Counted from the stretch's first letter, positions 8,509 to 18,021 are shown. The stretch: DNA of 64,000 nt from Methylocella silvestris BL2 (GCF_000021745.1 NC_011666.1:434001-498000), one strand, 5' to 3'. Numbers and translations are program-made. The notes: generated from the letters alone by a model not told the origin.

Positions 8509-9938
8509 GGCGAGACGCCTTTGGCGGAACGAAGCGCCTTCTCCCGGCTGGCGTAGGCGCTGATGAAAGCGGCGTGGCTCCAGGCGAGATTTTTAGCCGA
8601 TGTCTGGACGCCAGTCGTTTGATCGAATTGTTCGGAGAGGTCGCCGTTCTCCGACGTGTAGGCGGCGACCGTCGTCATGAACAGATCGCCGCACCGCAGG
8701 AGCGCCTCAAAGAGATGATGACCGTCATGTTTTGAATCGAGCCCGATGCGCGCCCATTCCGAGGCGTCGTGGAGGAAACCCTTCGCCACGGCCTGCGCCG
8801 CTTTGAAATGGAATTCTGCCGCGCCGAGCGTCGAGAAAAAATAGGCGCCGCCGCTGTAGTAGCGATCGCCGTCATAGCGGCCCATTGCCGGGGCGTCTGC
8901 GCCCGGTTGTGTCGTGTTGATTGTATAGGCATCGGCGAAAAGCGCTTCGAGCCGGCCAAGCGTCGCAATCAGTCTCGAGTCGCACACGCTATGCGCGCCA
9001 GCCTCGCGCCCGGCGTGGATCACAGCGAGCACGGTCGCGATGTCGAGCTCCTTTTGCGGGCCGGAGCCCGCCGCGGCGATGCGGCTTCGTACAAAACCTT
9101 GCGGCGCGCTCCAGAAGTCGTCGAGGCCCGCGGCGATCTCCTGCGATGCGTCAAGATATGCGGTGGCGCTCTCGATTGCGCCGCGCGACTCGAGCCATAA
9201 GCCGCCCTCGCGCAACGCCTCGCATTGGACGAGCTGCGTATAATAGTGGCGCCCGAGCTCTTCCTCCCAGATATCGAAAGATGGCGCGCGCCAGCGGGCG
9301 AAGGTGAAGCCGAGATCGCGGATGATGAGCTCTTCCGCCTGCTTGAAAATGTCCGGCCCCGGGCCGACCGACTGGCAGAATCGGGCGACCGCGAGCACGC
9401 GCAGGGCCGGCCCATCATGTTGCGGCCGCGACCATTTCAGGATGTCGATCGAACCGTCGGGATCGAATCTCGGTTCGCCCAAGATATCGTCGCCTGAGAT
9501 GGCGAGAAGATCCGCCTCGGGCCGCAGAAATTGCGCGAAATGAGGCTCGACCTTCGCCCGGTAATCGCCGGCTCCCGCCAGAAATGAGCGCCCGTCGAGA
9601 CCGCACAGCGTCAGGCTGAAGCCGAGGAAATCGGAAAAATGCGCAAGGCCCTCGGGCCGCGCGATTTCCTCGCTCTCGATCAACAGCCGCAAGGCGTCAA
9701 TGATAACGGCAGAATCGCGCAGCCAGTGGAAGAAATAGTCGGGGTCCGGATCATAGGCGGCGATCACGGGCGAAGCGAGGATCGAGCCTTTCGCCGGCCG
9801 CAACAGCCGTCCAAAACCGCGCCGCTCCTTGACGAGGTCGACCCGTGAAATGGCGCTCATCATTTTCGCGGCGGAAAGCCCATATTGACGGCGCATCCAG
9901 ACATCGAGCGACGCCTGTTGTTTGAAGGGAGCGCTCAT
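8505..9938 (-). CDS. Glycoside hydrolase family 15 (glucoamylase-like), cytoplasmic
   Basis: A 477-residue GH15 (alpha/alpha)6-barrel enzyme. It shows ILASPVIAAYDPDPDYFFHWLRDSAV (residues 53-78, substrate-binding WLRD typical of GH15), FDIWEEE (general acid Glu about 225-226) and GDLSEQFD (general base Glu about 440). GH15 enzymes release glucose from the non-reducing ends of alpha-glucans. No signal peptide is visible, so it should act in the cytoplasm. The gene overlaps GH144 upstream (9935-9938) and LysR downstream (8505-8508), each by four bases. An alpha-glucan hydrolase beside beta-glucan enzymes is unusual, and the actual substrate could differ. Confidence 0.9.
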   Translation of the reverse strand: MSAPFKQQASLDVWMRRQYGLSAAKMMSAISRVDLVKERRGFGRLLRPAKGSILASPVIAAYDPDPDYFFHWLRDSAVIIDALRLLIESEEIARPEGLAHFSDFLGFSLTLCGLDGRSFLAGAGDYRAKVEPHFAQFLRPEADLLAISGDDILGEPRFDPDGSIDILKWSRPQHDGPALRVLAVARFCQSVGPGPDIFKQAEELIIRDLGFTFARWRAPSFDIWEEELGRHYYTQLVQCEALREGGLWLESRGAIESATAYLDASQEIAAGLDDFWSAPQGFVRSRIAAAGSGPQKELDIATVLAVIHAGREAGAHSVCDSRLIATLGRLEALFADAYTINTTQPGADAPAMGRYDGDRYYSGGAYFFSTLGAAEFHFKAAQAVAKGFLHDASEWARIGLDSKHDGHHLFEALLRCGDLFMTTVAAYTSENGDLSEQFDQTTGVQTSAKNLAWSHAAFISAYASREKALRSAKGVSP

Positions 9939-11197
9939 GTCTGGCCGCCAAGATGCGGCGAGCGAAAGCGCAGACGCGTCAGGCCACGCCGGACGTCGGG
10001 ATCAGACATGAACAGGCGCCACAACAATCCTGAGCGGTAGTTCTCGATCATGGCGACGATCGGCCCCTGATCGATCGCAAGATAGGTCTCCGCCCGCCAT
10101 CCATGCGTTTGGCTGAAGGCGTCGACGAAGCCGAATCGTCCGAAAATCCAGTCGCCCAGATCGTCGTGAAAATGGCGCAGCGCGCGCATCGCCTCGGCTG
10201 GCGCATAGGGAAAACTGGAGAGGGCGGCGGTTGGCGAGATGACGCCATTATCAAGGTCCGGCGCATGGGCCATATAGCCGGCGGGATCGTCGCTCGCGGT
10301 CAATCCCCAGCTCGATGGGCCATAGCCTTTGAAGCCGCCGGGGTTCAGCACGCAATGCGTATGGTTTATCACCGTATGTTGCACGTTCTGGCGCCAGTAG
10401 TCGGCGTAGTCGTCGACGAGGCCGCGCGGATCGAGCCCGCAGAAGGAGTAATGCGCGAAGAACAGCGGGCCGCCGTAATCGGGGCCCAAGGGCAGCTCCA
10501 GCCCGTAGTAGGTCCTGCCGTTGAGAAAGGTGCGGCTCTGCGCATAGCCGGCGTGATAGACGATCGGGTCGATGCAATAGCGCGGCGCGGCCGCCGCCAG
10601 GACATAGGCAATCAGGCATTCATTCCAGCCGCGGACCTCGACGTCGATGCTGAAGCCGTTGTTTGGGCTCCAGTGCCAGGTCAGCGCCTTGCGGCCGTCG
10701 CGCGCATGCCAGCTCCACTCCACCTCGCTCCACAGCCAGGTGATATGATTGCGCAGCTCCTGCTCGACGCCGTCGGCGTTAAAATAGGCCCGCGCGCACA
10801 AAAGTCCCTGAAACAGCAGCGCCGTCTCGACAAGATCCCCGCCATCGTCTTTGCGGCCGAAAGGGATGGTCGCGCCTGTGCGTCCGTTCATGAAATGGGG
10901 AAAGAGACCGTGGTAGGAGGGCGTGCGCTCGAGAAAGCGGACCATCGCCATGAGCCTTTCAGCGGCAGCCTCGCGCGTGACAAAGCCTCGCGCCGCCGCG
11001 ACGACGATGGCGAGAACGCCAAAGCCGCTGCCGCCGATCGAAACGAGATCGTCTTCAGCGTCGCTCTCCAGCCCGGTGCGGTCGCGCGCGAGGAAGCTGA
11101 CAGGATGCGCCCCGTCCCAGAAAAAGAGGAAGCTTTTGCGCTGAACGAGATCTAGCAGCGCCTCATCGGAGCGTTGCGGAGGTTTGGCGTTGGTCAT
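9935..11197 (-). CDS. Glucoamylase-domain protein (PF10091), GH144-like beta-1,2-glucanase
   Basis: A 420-residue protein that is almost entirely a PF10091 glycoamylase domain. It carries LLDLVQRKSFLFFWDGAHP, SIGGSGFGVLAIVVAA, WHWSPNNGFSIDVEVRGWNECLIAYVLA, GGPLFFAHYSFCGLDPRGL and PYAPAEAMRALRHF. This domain defines GH144 endo-beta-1,2-glucanases and also occurs inside cyclic beta-1,2-glucan synthases. Stand-alone size and the GH3 beta-glucosidase next door favour hydrolysis of beta-1,2-glucan to sophoro-oligosaccharides. No signal peptide is visible, unlike secreted GH144 enzymes, so the substrate would have to be in the cytoplasm. The next gene (GH15) starts inside its last four bases. Confidence 0.85.
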   Translation of the reverse strand: MTNAKPPQRSDEALLDLVQRKSFLFFWDGAHPVSFLARDRTGLESDAEDDLVSIGGSGFGVLAIVVAAARGFVTREAAAERLMAMVRFLERTPSYHGLFPHFMNGRTGATIPFGRKDDGGDLVETALLFQGLLCARAYFNADGVEQELRNHITWLWSEVEWSWHARDGRKALTWHWSPNNGFSIDVEVRGWNECLIAYVLAAAAPRYCIDPIVYHAGYAQSRTFLNGRTYYGLELPLGPDYGGPLFFAHYSFCGLDPRGLVDDYADYWRQNVQHTVINHTHCVLNPGGFKGYGPSSWGLTASDDPAGYMAHAPDLDNGVISPTAALSSFPYAPAEAMRALRHFHDDLGDWIFGRFGFVDAFSQTHGWRAETYLAIDQGPIVAMIENYRSGLLWRLFMSDPDVRRGLTRLRFRSPHLGGQT

Positions 11198-11235
11198 GAA
11201 GCTCCCCGCGATTCTTCTTCTTGTTGGCCCACAGT

Positions 11236-13068
11236 CTAGCCAGGATAACTGGCGTTCGTCGATGTTGCGACTGGGGCGCCGGGAGAGGCTGCGATCGCCG
11301 GCGCCTCGGGGCGGGGCGCAAGGCGCTCGCCGCCGGGATCGTCGATGAGATGGAGCACGCGCGAGAAGAAGCCGTTTTGCGTGTCTGGACGCCCGACGTT
11401 AAGCACCGTCGCGCCCGCAAGTTCGAGCGTGAAAATGTCGAGCACGATCGCGCGGGTTTCCTCGTCGAGCGCGTCGAGCGCCTCGTTGATCAGGATCCAG
11501 CGCGGCTTGTGCAGCAGCAGCCGGGCGAAATGCAGGCTTTGCTGCTCATCGCCGCCAAGCTCGCGATCCCAACGTCTCAGACTATCGAGCCCGGGCTTCA
11601 AATGAGAGAGACCAATGCGGTCGAGCGCTTCGGCGAACGCCGCTTCAGGGAAGTTCGAGACCGGCGCCGGATAGGCCAGCGCCGTGCGGAGCGATCCCGG
11701 CGGCAGATAGGGCCGGCTCGACATGAACATCATCGAAGCCGGCTCCGGCACGCTGATGCGCCCCGAGCCCCAAGGCCAGAGGCCGGCGATGGCGCTGAAG
11801 AAATTGCTCCGGCCGGCGCTGGACCGCGCGATAATCAGGATGCGCTCGCCGGGCTTGATCGTCACATGGCGCTCGCTGAGCCGCGTGCAGGTCGAAGCCG
11901 AGGACACCCTTAAATCGTCGAACTGGATCATGTCGGCTTCATTGACGACCCGCTCGATGCGGCCGCTCTTGTCGCCAAGACTGTCGAGTTCGATCAGCGC
12001 GCGCCGGAACATCGAGATCCGGATCATCGTCGCCCGCCAGTCGGCGATCACGCTGAAATTGTCGACGAACCAGCGCAGCGCCAGCTGGACCTGATTGAAC
12101 GCGCCGACGACCATCATCAATCCGCCGAGCGACAAATCTCCCGAAAAGAACCCAGGCGCCGCGACGACGATCGGCGCGACGATGGTGAACCAGCCATAGC
12201 CGGCCGTCACCCAGGTCAGCCGCGTCACGCCCGAGACCAGGCGGCGCATGATGGAGAGCACCGGCTCAAGCTCGTTGCGCAGCCGCTGCTTCTCGTCTTC
12301 CTCGCCGCCGTAGAAAGCGATGGCGTCATTGCGTTCATTGGCGCGCACCAGCGCGAAGCGAAGATCCGCCTCGCGGCTGTAGCGCTCCGCATTGATCGCG
12401 ATCAGCGGCCGGCCGACGCGCCAGCTCATCCAGGACGCCGCGCCGGAATAAAGCAGCGCCGCCCAGACCATATAGCCTGGGATGTCGGCGCGGTAGCCGA
12501 ACAGTGTCAGCGCCACGCCTTCGGACAGAACCCAAAGAACGCCGATGAAACAGATCAGGAGCAGCGTGGCCTGCAACAGGCCGACGCCAAGATCGGTTGT
12601 CAGCTCGACGAGATGACGCGCGTCCTCGTGGATACGCTGATCGGGATTGACGCCGATCTCGCCCGCATTGGCGAGGCGGAAGGCTCGTGTCGGGCCAAGC
12701 CAGAGATCGATCAGATTACGCGTCAGCCGGCTTCGCAGCTTGAGCTTGGTCATCTGGTTGAGCCAGATCTGCGCAACGTTCAGGATCAGAAGGCCGCCCG
12801 CGATGAGCGCGAAATTCCACAGCTGGCGCAGGAATTCCTCCATGTCCTTGCGTGCAAGGGCGTCATAGAAGGGATGATTCCAGGCGTTGAGCTTGATCTG
12901 GCCGAAAGCGGTCGCCCCAACCACGGCGCAGAGCGCGAAGGCGAGCAGCAGAAACTGGTTGCGTTCGGGCGCGGCCATCAGCGAGCGGGCCATGCCGAGC
13001 AGCTGCCTGGCGAAACCCTCGTCGCGGAAGCTGGACTCCCCCTCGTTACGGTCTTCTTGGCTCATCAA
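11236..13068 (-). CDS. SbmA/BacA-like ABC permease-ATPase fusion with degenerate ATPase motifs
   Basis: A 610-residue half-transporter: an ABC_membrane_2-type domain (about residues 35-330, six hydrophobic segments such as FLLLAFALCAVVGATAFGQI) fused to a nucleotide-binding domain from about 385. Relatives include YddA and the Rhizobium BacA-related peptide or long-chain fatty acid transporters. The frame is intact, but all ATPase motifs are altered. Walker A reads ARSSAGRS (Lys to Arg, first Gly to Ala), the Q-loop MSSRPYL (Gln to Ser), the signature LGGDEQQ in place of LSxGEQQ, Walker B ILINEA (Asp to Asn), and the H-loop NVGRP (His to Arg). It probably cannot hydrolyse ATP normally. It is the first gene of the glucan operon, 38 bases before GH144. 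Confidence 0.88.
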   Translation of the reverse strand: MMSQEDRNEGESSFRDEGFARQLLGMARSLMAAPERNQFLLLAFALCAVVGATAFGQIKLNAWNHPFYDALARKDMEEFLRQLWNFALIAGGLLILNVAQIWLNQMTKLKLRSRLTRNLIDLWLGPTRAFRLANAGEIGVNPDQRIHEDARHLVELTTDLGVGLLQATLLLICFIGVLWVLSEGVALTLFGYRADIPGYMVWAALLYSGAASWMSWRVGRPLIAINAERYSREADLRFALVRANERNDAIAFYGGEEDEKQRLRNELEPVLSIMRRLVSGVTRLTWVTAGYGWFTIVAPIVVAAPGFFSGDLSLGGLMMVVGAFNQVQLALRWFVDNFSVIADWRATMIRISMFRRALIELDSLGDKSGRIERVVNEADMIQFDDLRVSSASTCTRLSERHVTIKPGERILIIARSSAGRSNFFSAIAGLWPWGSGRISVPEPASMMFMSSRPYLPPGSLRTALAYPAPVSNFPEAAFAEALDRIGLSHLKPGLDSLRRWDRELGGDEQQSLHFARLLLHKPRWILINEALDALDEETRAIVLDIFTLELAGATVLNVGRPDTQNGFFSRVLHLIDDPGGERLAPRPEAPAIAASPGAPVATSTNASYPG

Positions 13069-13293
13069 ACCCGGGCGCCGCCTGTCACTGATGCTTCGTT
13101 CGATATATTAAGCGATTCGAAATAGTCACGCGCAGGTTCCGAAATCCCGCCGTGCGCCCGCGCACGGTAAATCGTTTCCCAAACCCTTTCGCGTCTATTT
13201 TTCCGGTCGATTGAGCGGTCCAGCTTGGCCGCGACCGGATGAGGGCGGCTGACCGTGGCATTGTTCAGGCGGCGGACGCAGAGGAGGAAGGAC

Positions 13294-15435
13294 GTGGCGC
13301 TCGATCTCAAGACACTTCTCGCCGACATGACGCTGGAGGAAAAAATCGGCCAGCTCACCATGACCGCCGGAAGCTATGCGGTCACCGGGCCGATCGTTGG
13401 CGGCGACGTTGAGGCCGCAATTCGCGCCGGGCGCATCGGCAGCCTGCTCAATCTTTGGGGCGCAACGGAAATCGCCGCTATTCAAAAGATTGCGATGGAG
13501 GAGTCGCGTCTCGGCATTCCGCTGATCGTCGGCTTCGACGTTCTGCACGGCCATCGCATGATCTTTCCCCTTCCGCTCGCGGAAGCCTGCGCCTTCGATC
13601 CAGCGCTCTGGCGCGCGACCGCGCGGGCCGCGGCGCGGGAGGCGGCCGCCGATGGCGTCTCCATGGTCTTTGCGCCGATGCTCGACGTCGCGCGCGATCC
13701 GCGCTGGGGCCGGATTGCCGAGGGCGCCGGCGAAGACCCCTTCGTCACATGCGAATTCGCCAAGGCCAAGATCGCCGGTTTTCAAGGCGAGGATCTCGCG
13801 GCTCCGGCGGCCGTCGCCGCCGTCGCCAAGCATTTTTGCGCCTATGGCGCCGCAGAGGGAGGCCGCGACTACGCCTCCGCGGATGTGTCCGAGCGCGCTT
13901 TGCACGAAGTCTACCTGCCGCCTTTCGCCGCGGCGATTGAGGCCGGCTGCGCAGCCATCATGCCGGCCTTCATGGATCTCGCCGGCGTCCCCATGACCGC
14001 GCATCAACCGCTTCTGCGCGGCTGGCTGCGCGAGGCGCGGGGCTTTGAAGGCGTCATCGTCAGCGATTACAACGCGTTGGCGGAACTGATGCGCCATGGC
14101 GTCGCCGCCAATCTGATTGAGGCGGCCGCGCTGGCGCTGCGGGCGGGCGTCGACATCGACATGATGAGTTCGGCTTACGCCGACGGCCTGCCGCAGGCTT
14201 TGGCGCGGGGCCTTGTCACGGAGGAGGACATCGACGCCTGCGTGCATCGGGTGCTGGAGCTAAAGCAAAAACTTGGGCTGTTCGACGGCGTTCTTCGGGG
14301 CGCAAGGCGCCAAGGCCGCGACAGCGCGGAGCCGGCGCTTGCGCGAGACGCCGCGCGGCGTTCGATCGTTCTTTTGACCAATCATGGCGCGCTGCCGCTT
14401 TCCCCTTCTTTGCGAAAAATCGCCTTGATCGGCCCCCTGTCGGAGGCCGCGGGCGAAATGGATGGCTCATGGGCCGCCGCCGGCGACAGAAACGCCGCCG
14501 TTTCCATTCTGGACGGGCTGACGGCCGCGCTTCCTACAACCGAGATGTTTTGTGCGGCGGGCGTCGCCGTCGATTATGGGAACGCGGCCGGCATTGCTGA
14601 CGCGATGGCGCTCTGCGAGGAGGCGGAGCTGATCATTCTCTGTCTTGGCGAAAGCGCCGAAATGAGCGGGGAGGCGGCCTCGCGCGCCGATCTCGGCCTG
14701 CCCGGGCGACAAAGAGAGCTTGCCGAAGCCGCGCTCGGTCTGGGGCAGAAACTTGGGCGCCCCGTCGTCGCCCTGCTCTCGAGCGGACGTCCGCTCACGC
14801 TGCCCTGGCTTTTCGAGCGCGCCGACGCTGTGGCGGCGACCTGGTTCCTGGGCGCTGAAGCCGGCCATGCGATTGCCGATGTTTTGACTGGCCAGTTCAA
14901 TCCGGTCGGACGTCTCGCGCTAAGCTGGCCCCGCGCGGTCGGACAGATCCCGCTGTTTTATGCGGCCCGGCCGACGGGCCGGCCCTTCGCCGCCGAAGAT
15001 CATTACACGACCAAATATATCGATTGCGCCGTGGAGCCGCAGTTTCCGTTCGGCCATGGCCTGTCCTACAGCCCGTTTTCGCTCGAAGAATTCGCTGCCG
15101 GCCGGCAGAGTTTCTGCGCGCGCGACACGCTCGACTTTTCGGTCGAGGTCCACAATCTTGGACCGCTCGACGGCGAGGCGACCGTGTTCCTCTTTGCGCG
15201 CGATCTCGTCGCCTCGGTGGCGCGGCCGGTGCTCGAACTGAAGCGCTTCGGCAAAATCGCCTTGCCGGCGGGCGAGAGCGGCACATTACGCTTCGCGCTT
15301 GCGGCAAGCGAACTCGCCTTTCCCGGCGTCGATTTTCGGCCCTGCTTCGAGCCCGGCGCTTTTGAATTTTCAGTTGGATTCGATGCCGATCCAAGGCGGC
15401 ACAGGAAGCTGAGCCTGCAGGCGACGGCGCCTTAA
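13294..15435 (+). CDS. Glycoside hydrolase family 3 beta-glucosidase
   Basis: A GH3 enzyme of 713 residues. I choose the GTG at 13294 because AGGAGG (13282-13287) lies six bases before it and VALDLKTLLADMTLEEKIGQL is the family start; an upstream ATG at 13255 lacks this. The (beta/alpha)8 domain has GIPLIVGFDVLHG and the nucleophile Asp about 258 in VIVSDYNAL. Then come the alpha/beta sandwich and a C-terminal fibronectin type III-like domain (VEPQFPFGHGLSY onward). BglX-type enzymes cleave terminal beta-glucosyl units, including sophoro-oligosaccharides in some members. No signal peptide. It is divergent from the ABC-GH144-GH15 operon. Confidence 0.92.
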   Translation: MALDLKTLLADMTLEEKIGQLTMTAGSYAVTGPIVGGDVEAAIRAGRIGSLLNLWGATEIAAIQKIAMEESRLGIPLIVGFDVLHGHRMIFPLPLAEACAFDPALWRATARAAAREAAADGVSMVFAPMLDVARDPRWGRIAEGAGEDPFVTCEFAKAKIAGFQGEDLAAPAAVAAVAKHFCAYGAAEGGRDYASADVSERALHEVYLPPFAAAIEAGCAAIMPAFMDLAGVPMTAHQPLLRGWLREARGFEGVIVSDYNALAELMRHGVAANLIEAAALALRAGVDIDMMSSAYADGLPQALARGLVTEEDIDACVHRVLELKQKLGLFDGVLRGARRQGRDSAEPALARDAARRSIVLLTNHGALPLSPSLRKIALIGPLSEAAGEMDGSWAAAGDRNAAVSILDGLTAALPTTEMFCAAGVAVDYGNAAGIADAMALCEEAELIILCLGESAEMSGEAASRADLGLPGRQRELAEAALGLGQKLGRPVVALLSSGRPLTLPWLFERADAVAATWFLGAEAGHAIADVLTGQFNPVGRLALSWPRAVGQIPLFYAARPTGRPFAAEDHYTTKYIDCAVEPQFPFGHGLSYSPFSLEEFAAGRQSFCARDTLDFSVEVHNLGPLDGEATVFLFARDLVASVARPVLELKRFGKIALPAGESGTLRFALAASELAFPGVDFRPCFEPGAFEFSVGFDADPRRHRKLSLQATAP

Positions 15436-16076
15436 ACCGCGTTTTGCTCAAGGGCCCAGGCCGGAGCCATCTCGTCCAGAACGCGGCGGATCGCGGGATG
15501 CTGGTTCACTTGCAAAACATATCGGCCGACGCCGGGATAGGCCTGCAGCAATCCCGATTTGCCATAGGCGGCGGTGACTTTCGGAAGGATAAATAGCGCC
15601 GGAGCCAAGATGCAATCGGCGAGCGTCAGCCGCCACCCGGCCGCGAACGGATCATCGCCGATCGTGGTCTGCAACGACGACAGTCCGCGCACGACGCGCG
15701 TCAGCCAGGCCGCCGCGTAGGGATCGTCAAGTTCGGGAACGCCCCGCCGGGAGAGTTCGACCAGCGGCGCCATGATGAGCAATTCGCCGATGCGCTGCAG
15801 CAGCCGGACGCGCGCCCTGGCTTCGGGCGACTCCGGCCGCAGCGGCGACGCGGCGAATTTGTCTTCGAGATATTCCATGATCGCCGCCGATTCTGGCAGC
15901 GGCGTTCCATCATCGAGAATGAGACAGGGGATCGTCCCCATCGAGTTGATGGCGTGGAACCTTGCCGAGAGCAGTCCGCCCGGCGGCGGCTCGATTTCGA
16001 TCTGCAATCCTTTCGCATAGATTGTCGCCCTCACCGGAGCGGAAAAGGGGGAACTGTCTTCCGAGTAGAGCTTCAT
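15432..16076 (-). CDS. Glutathione S-transferase family protein
   Basis: Started at the ATG giving MKLYSEDSSPFSAPVRATIYAKGL, 214 residues, the normal GST length; an in-frame upstream extension lacks family character. The N-terminal thioredoxin-like domain has IPCLILDDGTPLPESAAIMEYLED (cis-Pro and the glutathione-binding ESAAI motif), followed by an all-helical C-terminal domain. The SSPFSAPVR stretch would carry the catalytic Ser in this class. Its stop overlaps the GH3 stop (convergent). Substrate unknown. Confidence 0.9.
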   Translation of the reverse strand: MKLYSEDSSPFSAPVRATIYAKGLQIEIEPPPGGLLSARFHAINSMGTIPCLILDDGTPLPESAAIMEYLEDKFAASPLRPESPEARARVRLLQRIGELLIMAPLVELSRRGVPELDDPYAAAWLTRVVRGLSSLQTTIGDDPFAAGWRLTLADCILAPALFILPKVTAAYGKSGLLQAYPGVGRYVLQVNQHPAIRRVLDEMAPAWALEQNAV

Positions 16077-16454
16077 GGCGCCTCCGGGCCCCGATGGTCC
16101 CCAGCCCAAGGCGGTTATCAATCTGGACGGCGGGTGTCGAGCGGAAAGGCTTTCGCGCCGCGCGGATGGCGAACAAATCTGCGTTTGGAGCTCTCGCGCC
16201 AGACTTTATATAAAATCAATAAGTTACTGGAGAGCCTCTTTCGGCGTCCGCGGATGCAAAGATCGGCCGGAGCAGGAGAGTCGTCAGCTCATTCTGCTTC
16301 GGCCAAGGGTCGATCCGCGCGCCGCCGAGCCCAAGCGGCGCCGTTTCGACCGGAGCTCTATCGGCGAGGGGGCTACGCGGCCCACGGCAGGGGGCGGCGT
16401 GCGGCTCGCTCCGCAATTCGAGAGGACGAGGCGAGCCGCGTTTTTCCCAAATCG
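16077..16454. other. Intergenic region with AT-rich promoter-like segment
   Basis: The 378 bases between the GST start and the end of the MBL-hydrolase gene hold no credible gene. A short AT-rich stretch at about 16203-16227, containing TATATAAAAT, contrasts with the GC-rich surroundings. It lies about 130 bases upstream of the GST start, so it is the best place for that gene's promoter. The flanks also form an imperfect dyad (GAGAGC on one side, GCTCTC on the other). Confidence 0.4.
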
Positions 16455-17921
16455 TCAGTTCGTCGTCTGGCCGATCGCGGCTCGCAGATCGGCGAGTTTG
16501 ACGACGCCGGGTCCATGCAGCGCAGCGATCTGGTCAACGTCCAGCTTGAGACGAAGGATGTTGTCATAGAGGTTGACGCTGTAGGGATTGGGCGTCGTCG
16601 GACGCGGCGCATTCGGCGCTGCGGGCGTGTAGACATCGGCCTCGATCAGGATTTTTTCGGCCGGCAGATAGATGAGGGAAATATCGTCGGCGTGCCCGCT
16701 GCCGGCGATCTTGTGAATCTCGATCGAGCGCGAGCCGTCGTTCAGCACAAATTTGTCGCCGTAAGTCTGGAAGGTCGCGGCTTTCTGCGATTTGGACAGG
16801 AGATCGGGGTTCAGCGTGCGCGGCGCGGCCCAGGCTTTCTCGAAATAGGGTTTGTCGAGCTCCTGAGTCACAATGGTTGCGCCGGCGTCAGCAAAGGCGC
16901 GCAGACCGCCGGAATGGTCGAAATGAAGATGGCTGCTGACGACATATTTGATGGGTTTGCCCGGAACCAGTTCGGCGATCTTGCCAATGAGGGCGCGCGA
17001 ACGCTCCTCGTTCAGCGGCGCTTCGACAAGCACGACATGATCGCGCTGCTCGATCGCGACGCTGTGGTGAGTTCCGCCCGTGAGATAAAATACCCCGTCG
17101 GCCAGCTTTTTGACGTCGACGGTCTGCGGCGGAGCGCTCGCCACGATCTGGGGAACCGTGATGTCGACCGGCGGATTCAGCTTCACTGAAGCGATATCGA
17201 GATCGAGCACGGGATGGCCGCCCTGGGTCCGCGCGATGCGTGCAGGGAACTGGACGCCGCCGAAGTCTTTGTAGCCGCCAAAGCTTGTCTCGACCAAAGT
17301 GTCGCCAAGCACCGGATTGTCGATCCAGGTGCGCACGCGCTCCAGCTGATTGCGGGCGTTGATCGCGCCGATATAGTGATATTTTCCGCCGACCGTGAAC
17401 GACACCTCCACATCGGCGCCCTTCGCTTCCGACTTGGCGTTGTTGGCGAACGCCGCTTTGAGGAAGCCCTGCGGCGTCGACCAGATCTCGGCCAGACGCT
17501 CCTCGACGGCCGCGGGCTGGGGCGTGGCGACGGCCGCGGTTCCAGGCGGGGAGTTCGGCGGAGGCGCGACATTCCAGGCCTGGGCGCCGCTCACATAGAG
17601 ATCGGGTTTCTGCTCGACCGGCGCCGGCCGCAGCCGGCCGGGTTCGATGGTCTGCTTTCGCGTGACCTGGACGCGGGCGCTCGGGACGTCATAGTTGATG
17701 TCGGCAAGGTAGCTGCTGACGTCGAACTGGGGCCAGGGAAGGTTTGGATTGGGCGCCTGGCCAAACTGGAACCAGCGGCCTGACCCGGAGAATTCGAGCG
17801 TTTTGACGCCGTCGACCCCGAGCGCCTTGGCCGCTTCCTGCAGGGAGGCGGCTTGCGCCGCGGACAGCGCCATGGTCAGGGCCAGCGTCAGGCCATAGGC
17901 GGGAATAATCGTCTTTCGCAT
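16455..17921 (-). CDS. Secreted MBL-fold (metallo-beta-lactamase superfamily) hydrolase
   Basis: Started at the ATG giving MRKTIIPAYGLTLALTMALSAAQA, a clear signal peptide with AGGAG ten bases upstream, for 488 residues. After an N-terminal domain of about 240 residues of unknown role, the MBL domain shows VVSSHLHFDHSGGL (HxHxDH zinc motif, about residue 320), AGSGHADDISLIYLP (third His), ILIEADVYTP (bridging Asp) and LHGPG (final His). All zinc ligands appear present, so it should be an active periplasmic hydrolase. The substrate is not evident. The next gene upstream encodes an arylsulfotransferase-like protein, about 100 bases away on the same strand. Confidence 0.88.
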   Translation of the reverse strand: MRKTIIPAYGLTLALTMALSAAQAASLQEAAKALGVDGVKTLEFSGSGRWFQFGQAPNPNLPWPQFDVSSYLADINYDVPSARVQVTRKQTIEPGRLRPAPVEQKPDLYVSGAQAWNVAPPPNSPPGTAAVATPQPAAVEERLAEIWSTPQGFLKAAFANNAKSEAKGADVEVSFTVGGKYHYIGAINARNQLERVRTWIDNPVLGDTLVETSFGGYKDFGGVQFPARIARTQGGHPVLDLDIASVKLNPPVDITVPQIVASAPPQTVDVKKLADGVFYLTGGTHHSVAIEQRDHVVLVEAPLNEERSRALIGKIAELVPGKPIKYVVSSHLHFDHSGGLRAFADAGATIVTQELDKPYFEKAWAAPRTLNPDLLSKSQKAATFQTYGDKFVLNDGSRSIEIHKIAGSGHADDISLIYLPAEKILIEADVYTPAAPNAPRPTTPNPYSVNLYDNILRLKLDVDQIAALHGPGVVKLADLRAAIGQTTN

Positions 17922-18021
17922 GAAAAGTCTCCTGTTGCGGCTGTCGCGTGCCAACAAGGTTGCGACGTCTTCAAATCATCGTTGAGCGAGATGGGGGCGT
18001 GCGCGGTCCGGCGGGGCGCGC

